Shown here piece after piece: positions 53,713 through 61,591 of a DNA stretch of 64,000 nt. Positions within the stretch are counted from its first letter, which is position 1; every line of letters begins with the position of its first letter. Both the position numbers and the translations under genes were made by a program. The notes under the pieces are model-generated. The model did not search any database. It was not told where the DNA came from and saw nothing but the letters and a program-made list of their open reading frames with translations. Source of the stretch: Shimia sp051201625 (GTDB lineage: Bacteria > Pseudomonadota > Alphaproteobacteria > Rhodobacterales > Rhodobacteraceae); contig NZ_CP179203.1 in the NCBI RefSeq assembly GCF_051201625.1, forward strand, positions 124,001-188,000, written 5' to 3'.

Positions 53713-54362
53713 AGCGTCTCGGATTGCTGGTACCGTCTTCTAACGTGGTGCTTGAGCCTCTTTTTAAGACCGTAAAGACAGACGTTACAATCCATGTATC
53801 CCGCCTTGGCGTTCTAGATGTTAAACTAGACACGACCTCTCGCGCACAATTCGAACTGGAAAGTCAGCTCTCTGCAGCTAAACTTCTGTGCGACGCAAAC
53901 GTGGAGGCAATAGTGTGGGGGGGCACTTCTGCAAGTTGGCTTGGGATCGAGCATGATATCAATTTTGTTGAGAAAATGCGTCATCTAACTGGTGTGCCGA
54001 TAGGCAGTTGTGTGTTGGAAATTAACCGACAGCTTGGTGTTTTGGGAGCCAAGAGATTGGGTATTGTCTCGCCTTACACAACCGATGTGGCGGACCAAAT
54101 CAACAACAACTACGAATGCATGGGGTTCAGCATTGTTGCTTCGGCTCATGATGGCGGCGATCTAAGCAATGATTTTGCAAATATCCCGCAGCATGTGATC
54201 GCGGACATGATCCAAACTGTTGCTGCTGCGAAGCCTGATGCGATCGTTTTAATGTGTACTAATTTAGCTGGAGCGGCCTTGGCGAAGAGTTTACAGGATG
54301 AGGTGGGGTGCCCAATAATTGATAGCGCAGCTGCAACTTTGATGGCGTTTAATTTTTTGTAA
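53709..54362 (+). CDS. Asp/Glu racemase superfamily protein (maleate isomerase / arylmalonate decarboxylase-like)
   Basis: A 217-residue protein. It begins MKRLGLLVPSSNVVLEPLF, with VEAIVWGGTSASWLGIEHD in the middle, LGAKRLGIVSPYTTDVADQI, and IVLMCTNLAGAALAKSLQ near the end. Racemases and maleate isomerases use two Cys. Here the second (MCTNLAG) is present and the first is Gly (GGTSAS). One active Cys with Gly at the first site is the pattern of arylmalonate decarboxylase. A decarboxylase or isomerase acting on a diacid is inferred. It is the last gene of the divergent unit. Confidence 0.85.
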   Translation: MKRLGLLVPSSNVVLEPLFKTVKTDVTIHVSRLGVLDVKLDTTSRAQFELESQLSAAKLLCDANVEAIVWGGTSASWLGIEHDINFVEKMRHLTGVPIGSCVLEINRQLGVLGAKRLGIVSPYTTDVADQINNNYECMGFSIVASAHDGGDLSNDFANIPQHVIADMIQTVAAAKPDAIVLMCTNLAGAALAKSLQDEVGCPIIDSAAATLMAFNFL

Positions 54363-54600
54363 ACGTATCCGTTCGATCCAGTAGTTCAGGCATTTTTCGG
54401 CAAACAGGGAAGGTACTCCTGACGGTAATTGCCAGTAATCCCGCTGAAATTTCCTGAAACCACCTTGCCTAAATTCGATGAGTGAGACTGACGGAGAGCA
54501 ACCCTGATAGGAGATAACCTTCAAACTGAAGCGACGGATTGACGCTATGTAAATCCACTAGCAACCGGGCGCCGTAATGTTTTCAATGGAGGAACAGATT

Positions 54601-55152
54601 ATGAGCTTTCCGAATGGTCAGACACTACTCATTATTGAAGACGATGACGCACTTCGTAGTCGACTAGCTAAATCGATGCACCATCGTGGATTTTTGACAC
54701 GAACTTGTTCGAGCGTAGCCGCAGGTCTAGAAGCAATTGATCAAAAGCTTCCTGATTACATGATATCTGATCTACGTTTGGCAGATGGCAGTGGACTTGA
54801 CGTCGTCGAGTACCTCACAACCCGGAACCCGGATGCAACCGCTATTATTTTGACGGGCTACGGAAACATTCCGACTGCAGTGGCTGCGACGCGCATCGGT
54901 GCTGTAGACTACATAGCAAAGCCGGCATCTGCTGAAGAAATTGTAGACGCGTTAATGGCGCCAAAAGGCAAAAAGGCGCCCGCTCCCGAACGACCGATAG
55001 CTCCGGAGGAAGCCCGATTAGAGCATATTGAGTATTTTTTGGATGAGACGGGCAACAATATATCACAAGCAGCACGTCTTCTAAATATGCACCGGAGAAC
55101 ACTACAACGAATTCTGAGACGGAAGGTAGGGCCTTCCAATGCGACGCAGTGA
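54601..55152 (+). CDS. RegA/PrrA/ActR-like response regulator
   Basis: A 183-residue two-domain regulator. The receiver domain has the acidic pocket LLIIEDDDALRSRLAKSM, the phospho-acceptor Asp in YMISDLRLADGSGLDVVEYL, Thr in ILTGYGNIPTAVAA and Lys in YIAKPASAEE. The short C-terminal Fis-type helix-turn-helix is NNISQAARLLNMHRRTLQRI, nearly the RegA DNA-binding helix. RegA controls redox and light-related genes in this group of bacteria. This copy lacks an adjacent RegB kinase and diverges in the receiver, so it is probably a paralog. Start ATG 54601 is likely; 54577 is an alternative with a poor family match. Confidence 0.88.
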   Translation: MSFPNGQTLLIIEDDDALRSRLAKSMHHRGFLTRTCSSVAAGLEAIDQKLPDYMISDLRLADGSGLDVVEYLTTRNPDATAIILTGYGNIPTAVAATRIGAVDYIAKPASAEEIVDALMAPKGKKAPAPERPIAPEEARLEHIEYFLDETGNNISQAARLLNMHRRTLQRILRRKVGPSNATQ

Positions 55153-55198
55153 GTCAAGTCTAATTCTTTTGCAGGCTACGCGGGACAGCTCGGCCTTG

Positions 55199-55603
55199 AT
55201 GGATCAATTTGACGGACCAACGGTCTACTTCGACGGTTCTTGTCCCCTTTGTACTTCTGAAATCAATCACTATGCGTCATGCCGTGGTGGTAACAGGTTG
55301 AATTTTATTGACGTGTCAAAAGATGATGCTGTGCTTGGTTCCAATCTCGTCTCAGCGGATGCGATGCGACGATTTCATGTGCGTCTCTCCAACGGTGATT
55401 TGGTGTCTGGCGCACGCGCCTTCTTAGTGGTTTGGGCCTCCTTGCCCGGTTGGCGTTGGCTTTCTAACGTAGCTAGAGTTCCGGGCGTTCCGCATTTTTT
55501 AGAGTTAGTTTATTTGCTTTTCCTCCCATTGCGTCCTGCTTTGTCAAAATTGGCAGCGCGTTTTGGAGCGCGTCCTGCCAATTCAGGAAAGAGTGGAAGA
55601 TGA
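55199..55603 (+). CDS. DCC-family thiol-disulfide oxidoreductase-like protein (DUF393)
   Basis: A 134-residue DUF393 protein with the hallmark VYFDGSCPLCTSEINHY giving the DxxCPxC motif, then RFHVRLSNGDLVSGARAFLV and WLSNVARVPGVPHFLELVYL. DCC proteins are thioredoxin-fold relatives of unknown substrate. The C-terminal half is hydrophobic and may sit at the membrane. It follows the response regulator by 46 bases and overlaps the membrane methyltransferase-like gene by four bases. Confidence 0.88.
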   Translation: MDQFDGPTVYFDGSCPLCTSEINHYASCRGGNRLNFIDVSKDDAVLGSNLVSADAMRRFHVRLSNGDLVSGARAFLVVWASLPGWRWLSNVARVPGVPHFLELVYLLFLPLRPALSKLAARFGARPANSGKSGR

Positions 55604-56418
55604 CGCAACCGGCTGAAGATCACATTAGAAGATTGTCCATTCTGATACGGGGAGCGCTACACCCTCCGCGTGGACTTGGCAGAATACTGTTAGCACTTTT
55701 TTTTGGTCTCCTCGTTCACGTGATTTTTGTGATTGGTGTGATTTCAATGATCGTTGCTATGTTTTTTGGTATGAGCCTAAGCTTCGGCACAGTTCCAGAA
55801 CCATATTCGAACCTTGCAAATGCAGCCTTGATACTTCAGTTTCCTTTGGGGCATTCGCTGTTGCTGACAACCCGCGGAACACGCATTTTAACGCGTCTCG
55901 TTCCTGGCCAGCATGGAGCGACACTGTCGACCACGACCTACGCAATCATTGCCTCAATTCAACTACTGCTGCTTTTTGGGTTTTGGACGCCAAGTGGCAT
56001 AATTTGGTGGCAAGCGACAGGAGGAGTATTTTATACTTTAGTCTTTGCCTATGCGTCTTCCTGGTGTTTGCTTGTAAAAGCGAGTTTCGACGCCGGTGCT
56101 GAAGTTCAATCTGGTGCGCTGGGTTGGATGTCGCTCATTCAGAACGTGAAACCAAGATTTCCTGGGATGCCGACAGGTGGTCTTTTTAAGGTGATTCGCC
56201 AACCCATATACGTAGCGTTTGCGCTCACGCTTTGGACTGTCCCTGTTTGGACGCCGGATCAACTTGCTCTAGCCCTGACCCTTACTTCGTATTGCCTCAT
56301 AGCCCCAAAATTGAAGGAACGAAGGTTCCTGCAACGCTATGGTAATCGCTTCCGTACGTACCAGCGAGCAGTACCATATGCGGTACCCTGTTCTGTGAGG
56401 AGAGATAAAAATGCATAA
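55600..56418 (+). CDS. Isoprenylcysteine methyltransferase-like membrane protein
   Basis: A 272-residue integral membrane protein with about six hydrophobic segments. The C-terminal part has GLFKVIRQPIYVAFALTLWT and PKLKERRFLQRYGNRFRTYQ followed by RAVPY, the pattern of the ICMT/NnrU/PEMT-type methyltransferases, where the RQP and ER...Y..Y..V elements bind S-adenosylmethionine and substrate. This group includes MddA, which methylates methanethiol to dimethyl sulfide. I cannot assign the substrate. Gene overlaps on both sides mean it is co-translated with the DCC and UbiG-like genes. Confidence 0.8.
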   Translation: MTQPAEDHIRRLSILIRGALHPPRGLGRILLALFFGLLVHVIFVIGVISMIVAMFFGMSLSFGTVPEPYSNLANAALILQFPLGHSLLLTTRGTRILTRLVPGQHGATLSTTTYAIIASIQLLLLFGFWTPSGIIWWQATGGVFYTLVFAYASSWCLLVKASFDAGAEVQSGALGWMSLIQNVKPRFPGMPTGGLFKVIRQPIYVAFALTLWTVPVWTPDQLALALTLTSYCLIAPKLKERRFLQRYGNRFRTYQRAVPYAVPCSVRRDKNA

Positions 56419-57127
56419 GGAGGAACGCAACAACCTCGAAATTTACGACGATTTTGCTGACAATTGGTGGTCTGATGATATCCGATGGGTTCGGACGCTT
56501 AAAAATCTAGTTCCAGGACGCCTCGCGTGGTTTGACCAATTTATCGACTGGAACCACAAGAACGTGCTTGATTTGGGCTGCGCGGGTGGTTTCATGGCGG
56601 AAGCATTAGATGACAGGGGCGCCTGTGTGGTCGGTATCGACCCAGCAAAGAAAGCCATCAGGGCGGCACGAAGCCATGCGCAGACTGACGGTAGAGCCAT
56701 CAGGTACGATGAGGGCGTTGGCGAAGACCTTCCATATGAAGAAAATGCCTTTGACGCCGTTGTATGTGTCGACGTCTTAGAGCATGTCGTCGATCTGGCA
56801 CAAGTCCTCTCGGAAGTTGAACGAGTATTGAAGCCCGGTGGCATATTTTTGTTTGACACGATTAATCGAAATGTACTTTCACGCTTTGGTACCATCACAA
56901 TCGCAGAGAACGTTTTACGCCTTTTGCCCAAGGGTACGCATGATCCCAATTTATTCATAAAACCGAAGGAACTGCGTCTCGCTTTTGAAAGTGCGGCACT
57001 GGAGCCAGGCACAATAACTGGACTTGGACCGCGCGGGATTAACAGTCGTGGAGACCTTAAGTTCGGACCCCTTCCTTTAACGAGCGTAATTTATATGGGG
57101 TACGCCAGAAAACCAAACCTACAATGA
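56411..57127 (+). CDS. UbiG-like SAM-dependent methyltransferase
   Basis: A 238-residue class I methyltransferase. IYDDFADNWWSDDIRW at the start resembles UbiG, the SAM loop is VLDLGCAGGFMAEAL, acidic loop VVGIDPAKKAI, and CVDVLEHVVDLAQVLSEVER then LKPGGIFLFDTINR complete the fold. UbiG methylates ubiquinone precursors, but its location in this cluster suggests a dedicated small-molecule or lipid substrate. It overlaps the membrane methyltransferase by eight bases and is 132 bases before the photolyase-related gene. Confidence 0.88.
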   Translation: MHKEERNNLEIYDDFADNWWSDDIRWVRTLKNLVPGRLAWFDQFIDWNHKNVLDLGCAGGFMAEALDDRGACVVGIDPAKKAIRAARSHAQTDGRAIRYDEGVGEDLPYEENAFDAVVCVDVLEHVVDLAQVLSEVERVLKPGGIFLFDTINRNVLSRFGTITIAENVLRLLPKGTHDPNLFIKPKELRLAFESAALEPGTITGLGPRGINSRGDLKFGPLPLTSVIYMGYARKPNLQ

Positions 57128-57259
57128 ATATTCCGCTAACCGCATCTTTGTTGGATCTTGGACTGATATATCTGCGCCCAAAGCTCTCAGAGCAGAGATG
57201 CGCCGTATCGTGGTATCAAGGACGACAATGGATGCTTCAGTTTCAGACCGGGTGACTTG

Positions 57260-58432
57260 ATGAAATTTGAAGCGACGCGCAAGGCTGGTTTGTTAAGCTT
57301 GGACGCCTTTGTTCCCCAAGCTGGGCGCAAATATACTGAACAACGCAACTTTGACTACGGTGTGGAGACGCGTAATGCTTCGTCAAAGTTGTCGCCTTGG
57401 CTGCGGCACAGAGTAATCGCAGAGTGGGAAGTTTTAGAGAGGGTTTTGGCACAGCATCCGCTGGAAACCTCCACATCGTTTGTCCAAGAAATATTTTGGC
57501 GTGGCTATTTTAAAGGTTGGCTTGAGCAACATCCGAGTGTTTGGCAAAGCTATAATGAAGGACTTGCGCAAGCCTCTGGATATTTAAGTAGTGATTACGC
57601 TCAAGCCATTTCAGGTAATACAGGCATCGCATGCTTTGATCATTGGTGTAAGCAGTTAACGGGCGAGGGATATCTGCATAATCATGCGCGGATGTGGTTT
57701 GCATCAATTTGGATATTCACTCTACGACTACCCTGGGAATTAGGGGCATCATTTTTTCTGCAGCATCTGCTTGATGGTGACCCAGCCTCAAATACGCTGG
57801 GTTGGCGGTGGGTGGCTGGGCTACACACAAAAGGAAGAAACTACCTAGCCAGAGCCGAAAACATCGCGCGGTTTACAAGTGGCCAGTTCAATCCAGTTGG
57901 AGAATTAGTTGAAGACGCTGTTCCTTTGGAAGAGAAACGAACTCACGATTTAGTGCCAATTTTATACCCGCGCGCATCTTCGCTGCCGCCTAAACATCAT
58001 CTTTATGTCGTTACGGAGGAGGATTGCTGGACCGGTCAAATGTTACCCTGCCCAACTTCGCGAGTCATTGGGGTGGTGTCACCGCAGAGTTCGTCTTTCG
58101 GTCAAAAAGCTGTGAGAGCAGCGTCGAGCGTGCTTGGTGGCGACATGTATGTGGGTCACGATTGGAGCGATGCAATTATTAAGGCCGCACAAGACGCACA
58201 AACGACGGACATCGCTCTGTCCTACATGCCAATTGGATATGCGGCAGATGGAATGAAAAAGGTATATTCAAAGCTTCAAAGAGATGGTTTTGAAGTTTTC
58301 CAAATTCCGCGCAGATACGACACTTTAGTATGGCCACACGCGTCCAAAGGGTTTTTCAAAGTGAAAAAAAATATACCCAGCTTGTTAAAAGATCTGGGTT
58401 TGGAAACTGGGAACCGCGATGAAAACTTATAA
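57260..58432 (+). CDS. Photolyase/cryptochrome-related FAD protein with apparently swapped domain order
   Basis: A 390-residue protein. Residues about 5-210 match the FAD-binding C-terminal domain of photolyases: SSKLSPWLRHRVIAEWEVLE, FVQEIFWRGYFKGWLEQHP, ACFDHWCKQLTGEGYLHNHA, RMWFASIWIFTLRLPWELGA, DPASNTLGWRWVAGLHTKG. The usual N-terminal alpha/beta antenna domain is absent. Instead an alpha/beta-like domain of about 140 residues follows the FAD domain (HHLYVVTEEDCWTG, IALSYMPIGYAADG, FEVFQIPRRYDTLVWPHASK), its end resembling the end of a photolyase N-domain. The start at 57260 is the ATG after a TTG. It overlaps the TIGR03643 gene. Confidence 0.82.
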   Translation: MKFEATRKAGLLSLDAFVPQAGRKYTEQRNFDYGVETRNASSKLSPWLRHRVIAEWEVLERVLAQHPLETSTSFVQEIFWRGYFKGWLEQHPSVWQSYNEGLAQASGYLSSDYAQAISGNTGIACFDHWCKQLTGEGYLHNHARMWFASIWIFTLRLPWELGASFFLQHLLDGDPASNTLGWRWVAGLHTKGRNYLARAENIARFTSGQFNPVGELVEDAVPLEEKRTHDLVPILYPRASSLPPKHHLYVVTEEDCWTGQMLPCPTSRVIGVVSPQSSSFGQKAVRAASSVLGGDMYVGHDWSDAIIKAAQDAQTTDIALSYMPIGYAADGMKKVYSKLQRDGFEVFQIPRRYDTLVWPHASKGFFKVKKNIPSLLKDLGLETGNRDENL

Positions 58433-58634
58433 TTTTTTAAGCGTAGACCAATTGAGCGATATTGTGGCAATGGCACTGTCGGATCACACAAGTTTTGCGC
58501 AAATTAAGCTCGAATACGGGATTACAGAGCATGAGGTGAAACAACTCATGCGGCAAAACCTAAAGCGTGGTAGCTATGTTGCTTGGCGTAAACGGGTCCG
58601 CCAATTTTCTGATCGCCGTGAAACTTACAAATAG
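58419..58634 (+). CDS. TIGR03643/DUF2805 family protein
   Basis: A 71-residue basic protein with LSVDQLSDIVAMALSDHTSF, IKLEYGITEHEVKQLMRQNL and YVAWRKRVRQFSDRRETYK, matching the small TIGR03643 family. The fold looks like a helix-turn-helix with a basic C-terminus, which suggests nucleic-acid contact (inference). Members are often encoded next to photolyase/cryptochrome genes, as here: it overlaps the preceding FAD protein gene by 14 bases and lies 9 bases before the next photolyase gene. Confidence 0.88.
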   Translation: MKTYNFLSVDQLSDIVAMALSDHTSFAQIKLEYGITEHEVKQLMRQNLKRGSYVAWRKRVRQFSDRRETYK

Positions 58635-58643
58635 TTTTCCACA

Positions 58644-60176
58644 ATGGAAGCTCCGCCTCAAATAGTTTGGTTCAAAAGAGATCTACGCGTGCATGATCAC
58701 GCGCCCTTGCTCCGCGCGGTTGAGCAAGATGCGCCCATTATACCTCTGTACATTGTAGAGCCAGGGTATTGGCGACAGTCCACAGCCTCGCAAAGGCATT
58801 GGGCTTTTATCCATGATTGTTTGATTGATTTGGACCAATCGCTCAAAGCGCTGGGCCAACCGCTCATAATACGAGTTGGAGAGGCCTGCGAAGTTCTGAA
58901 AAGCCTTCACTATAATCATAGAGTTAGAACTGTTTGGGCCCATGAAGAGACGGCAGATCTTTGGACATTTAGGCGCGATAATCGAATTCGTGAAATGTGT
59001 CGAGATCTAAGAATTGCGTTAAACGAAGTGCCGTCTAACGGCATCGTTCGCAGATTGAAGTCGCGCGACGATTGGAGCCGAATTCGTAACACTCGCATGG
59101 CAGAACCAATCTTGCCTAAACCTGCCATCCTTAAGCCACTTACTAGCTGCGTTTCAGAGTGTTTGCCACAAAAGGACGATGATCGCTTTGGGCAAACTCT
59201 TCCTACAGCACAGCAAGTTGGCGGTCGCTCAGCTGCTGTGTGTGATTTGAACAGTTTTTTGCAAACGCGCGCCAGAGGTTATTTGCAACACATATCTTCG
59301 CCTCTTGAAAGTGACAGATATTGCTCACGTCTTTCAGCTCATCTTGCTTGGGGCAGTTTATCAACGCGTGAAGTTGTTCACGCATTAGCGACACGCCGCG
59401 CCCAGCTAAGCCCGTTGGAAAAAAAGACATTTGGCCGCAATTTGAGCGCTTTTGGATCTCGTCTCGCATGGCGCTGCCATTTCATACAAAAACTTGAAGA
59501 TCAGCCAAGCTTAGAAACACATTGCATGCATCCAGCTTTCGAGGGGTTGCGCGAAGATGGCAATCGAGAAGACTATTTCCAGGCTTGGGCAAACGGTCAA
59601 ACGGGTTTTCCGTTTATTGACGCGTGTATGAGAAGTTTGAAACATCAAGGATGGATAACATTTCGGATGCGCGCAATGCTGGTGAGTTTTGCGAGCTATC
59701 AATTATGGCTAGATTGGCGTGTAACTGCGCCATATCTTGCGGGGCTTTTTACAGATTATGAGCCAGGTATTCATTATAGTCAGTTCCAAATGCAATCTGG
59801 TGTGACTGGGATAAATTCGGTGCGAATTTACAACCCGCTTAAACAGGGTAAAGATCAAGATCCCTCTGGTACTTTCATTCGAGAATGGGTTCCCGAATTA
59901 AAAAACTATGGTATGCAAAAGCTTCATGAGCCATGGCTCGCGTCTTCCGACCTTTTTTTTGAACAAGGCGCCAAGAATAAGGTTTCTTACCCACCACCAG
60001 TTATTGATCTGATAAAATCCTCAAAAGAGGCAAAGGAAAAAATACACGCTGTAAAAAGATCAGAGCTGTTTAAAGGTCAATCGTCAGAAGTGTTGAATAA
60101 ACTCGGCAGTCGCAAGCGTCCGCACCGAAAAAAACACCAGAAGCATAAAGCAGTGCAATTGAATCTCTTCAACTAG
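58644..60176 (+). CDS. Deoxyribodipyrimidine photolyase/cryptochrome family protein
   Basis: A 510-residue flavoprotein with the normal order. The N-terminal antenna domain begins PPQIVWFKRDLRVHDHAPLL, with VWAHEETADLWTFRRDNRIR. The FAD domain shows SRLSAHLAWGSLSTREVVHA, FGSRLAWRCHFIQKLEDQ, GQTGFPFIDACMRSLKHQGW, the FAD-contact block and TGINSVRIYNPLKQGKDQDP. The C-terminal tail is Lys-rich (RKRPHRKKHQKHK). It uses blue light to repair UV dimers or acts as a photoreceptor. The TxGINS/GKDQDPSGTF pattern is typical of the subgroup linked to TIGR03643. Confidence 0.93.
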   Translation: MEAPPQIVWFKRDLRVHDHAPLLRAVEQDAPIIPLYIVEPGYWRQSTASQRHWAFIHDCLIDLDQSLKALGQPLIIRVGEACEVLKSLHYNHRVRTVWAHEETADLWTFRRDNRIREMCRDLRIALNEVPSNGIVRRLKSRDDWSRIRNTRMAEPILPKPAILKPLTSCVSECLPQKDDDRFGQTLPTAQQVGGRSAAVCDLNSFLQTRARGYLQHISSPLESDRYCSRLSAHLAWGSLSTREVVHALATRRAQLSPLEKKTFGRNLSAFGSRLAWRCHFIQKLEDQPSLETHCMHPAFEGLREDGNREDYFQAWANGQTGFPFIDACMRSLKHQGWITFRMRAMLVSFASYQLWLDWRVTAPYLAGLFTDYEPGIHYSQFQMQSGVTGINSVRIYNPLKQGKDQDPSGTFIREWVPELKNYGMQKLHEPWLASSDLFFEQGAKNKVSYPPPVIDLIKSSKEAKEKIHAVKRSELFKGQSSEVLNKLGSRKRPHRKKHQKHKAVQLNLFN

Positions 60177-60770
60177 GTTAGTTGGACTTACTTTTATTTC
60201 ATATGCACCGCGTTCACCTTCGACCAATACACGCTCTACCGCGGCAAATTAAGTTTCTGTCGCTCAGAGCAATGTCTGGCGTGTAGGAGTTTTCATCCAC
60301 AAATTTGACGTTTTTTACGTCGTTGCCAAGTGCTCCCTCACGCGCTTCGTTTGGTCGTAGTCAACGATCGAGCTAAATTCGTGGAAAACTTGTGTGATCC
60401 AAAAGTGCGATTACCCCAATATCGCCCAATTGATCTATGCGAAAAAACAACTTTTCATTGGGAATTTTTTCTATTGCCTCACGTTGACAAATTGAGGTGC
60501 TCAAAGGTCTCATAAGTCCAATTAACAAAAATTTTAAATATAATTTTGGGGTCTTTGCGCCTGAATTTCCGAAAAGTGGCCGGTGTTGCCAAATTCAGCA
60601 TTGATTTCTTTAGGCGCAAGGCAGTCATTCATCGCAGTGAACATAATCTGTCCGAATGGTGGTGTTATGGAGCCTACGGCTGCTGGCCACTTGATCTTTG
60701 TTAATTCGGTTTCACCTCATTGAGCTAAGCTAATTAAGTTATATTCGATCATTAGGAGCAAAAGAGGAGA
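60177..60770. other. Intergenic region, nothing recognised
   Basis: About 590 bases. A short stem GACGT/ACGTC around a T-run lies at 60307-60321. Frames here are short and show no family pattern. No decayed gene could be named. Confidence 0.4.
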
Positions 60771-61175
60771 ATGATGTTTGAGGCGCCAAGTTGGATCCGC
60801 CCTGTGGCAGTCATTGCTGCAATATTCGGAATCCTGACAATTTATGCCGGTGGAATGGCTCTGTTCGGGAGCGCAGCGGTACAAGCTGCAGCGGGTGACG
60901 CTGTCCCTTTGGTACTTTGGTTCAATTTTTTTGCGGGTTTCGCGTATATAATCGGAGCCATTGCGCTGTATAGTTACGTGCCTTTAGGTTTGCGGGCCGC
61001 TTGGCTGATTGGTGTCTGTAATCTCTTGGTGTTTGCCGTTTTGATCGCATTAGCGCTTATGGGAACAGCATTTGAATGGCGAACTATTGGTGCGATGATT
61101 TTACGAACCAGTTTTTGGTTGGTAATTGCCATCACACTATCAAAATATGAAATACGAAAACGGCGATCTGCTTAG
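60771..61175 (+). CDS. Small integral membrane protein, unknown
   Basis: A 134-residue protein (133 from the second ATG at 60774) with four hydrophobic segments: VAVIAAIFGILTIYAGGMAL, LWFNFFAGFAYIIGAIALYS, AWLIGVCNLLVFAVLIALAL, and RTIGAMILRTSFWLVIAITL. The C-terminus KYEIRKRRSA is basic and should be cytoplasmic. A GAGGAG ribosome site precedes it. I do not recognise a named family with certainty. It is monocistronic with long non-coding stretches on both sides. Confidence 0.75.
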   Translation: MMFEAPSWIRPVAVIAAIFGILTIYAGGMALFGSAAVQAAAGDAVPLVLWFNFFAGFAYIIGAIALYSYVPLGLRAAWLIGVCNLLVFAVLIALALMGTAFEWRTIGAMILRTSFWLVIAITLSKYEIRKRRSA

Positions 61176-61591
61176 CCTTTTTACTTTGATATCCAATAGT
61201 TTTTATCAAACTCCGGTCTCAAGGTCGCTTCGTCTCATTATATTGGCTTCACCAAACGGTCGTCAGGCTGACGAGCCTGCGCTACGACTCGTTGCGCAAC
61301 TGAAAAACGCTGCCTAGATAGTATCGATTTGGCTTGTAATCTCGCCCCGTTTTTTCCGATTTGTAAGATTTAAAGTATATGCGATCGCATGGACAAATAA
61401 TGAATTCTCATCGTTTGGTACTACGGTACGAGACTTGAGCTTCTTAGTGACGGGATGGCAGTAAGCAATTTAACTTGGGTGTGTTTGGTATCGCTATAAA
61501 TTGCGCCATTGGGGCAATGCTGGAATACCGTTGTCCTTTTGCGGTCAGTCCGTTCTTTATGTCTTAGGTGTCTACTTTATGTTCCGGCGGC
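61176..61591. other. Intergenic region, nothing recognised
   Basis: About 415 bases between the membrane protein gene and the convergent ROK regulator gene. No supported gene, and no clear terminator was found. Confidence 0.4.

Noticed and set aside
60330..60515. Small open frame after the photolyase gene
   Set aside because: No ribosome site and no similarity that I can recognise.
61126..61317. Small open frame overlapping the end of the membrane protein gene
   Set aside because: It starts inside the upstream gene in another frame and lacks family features.
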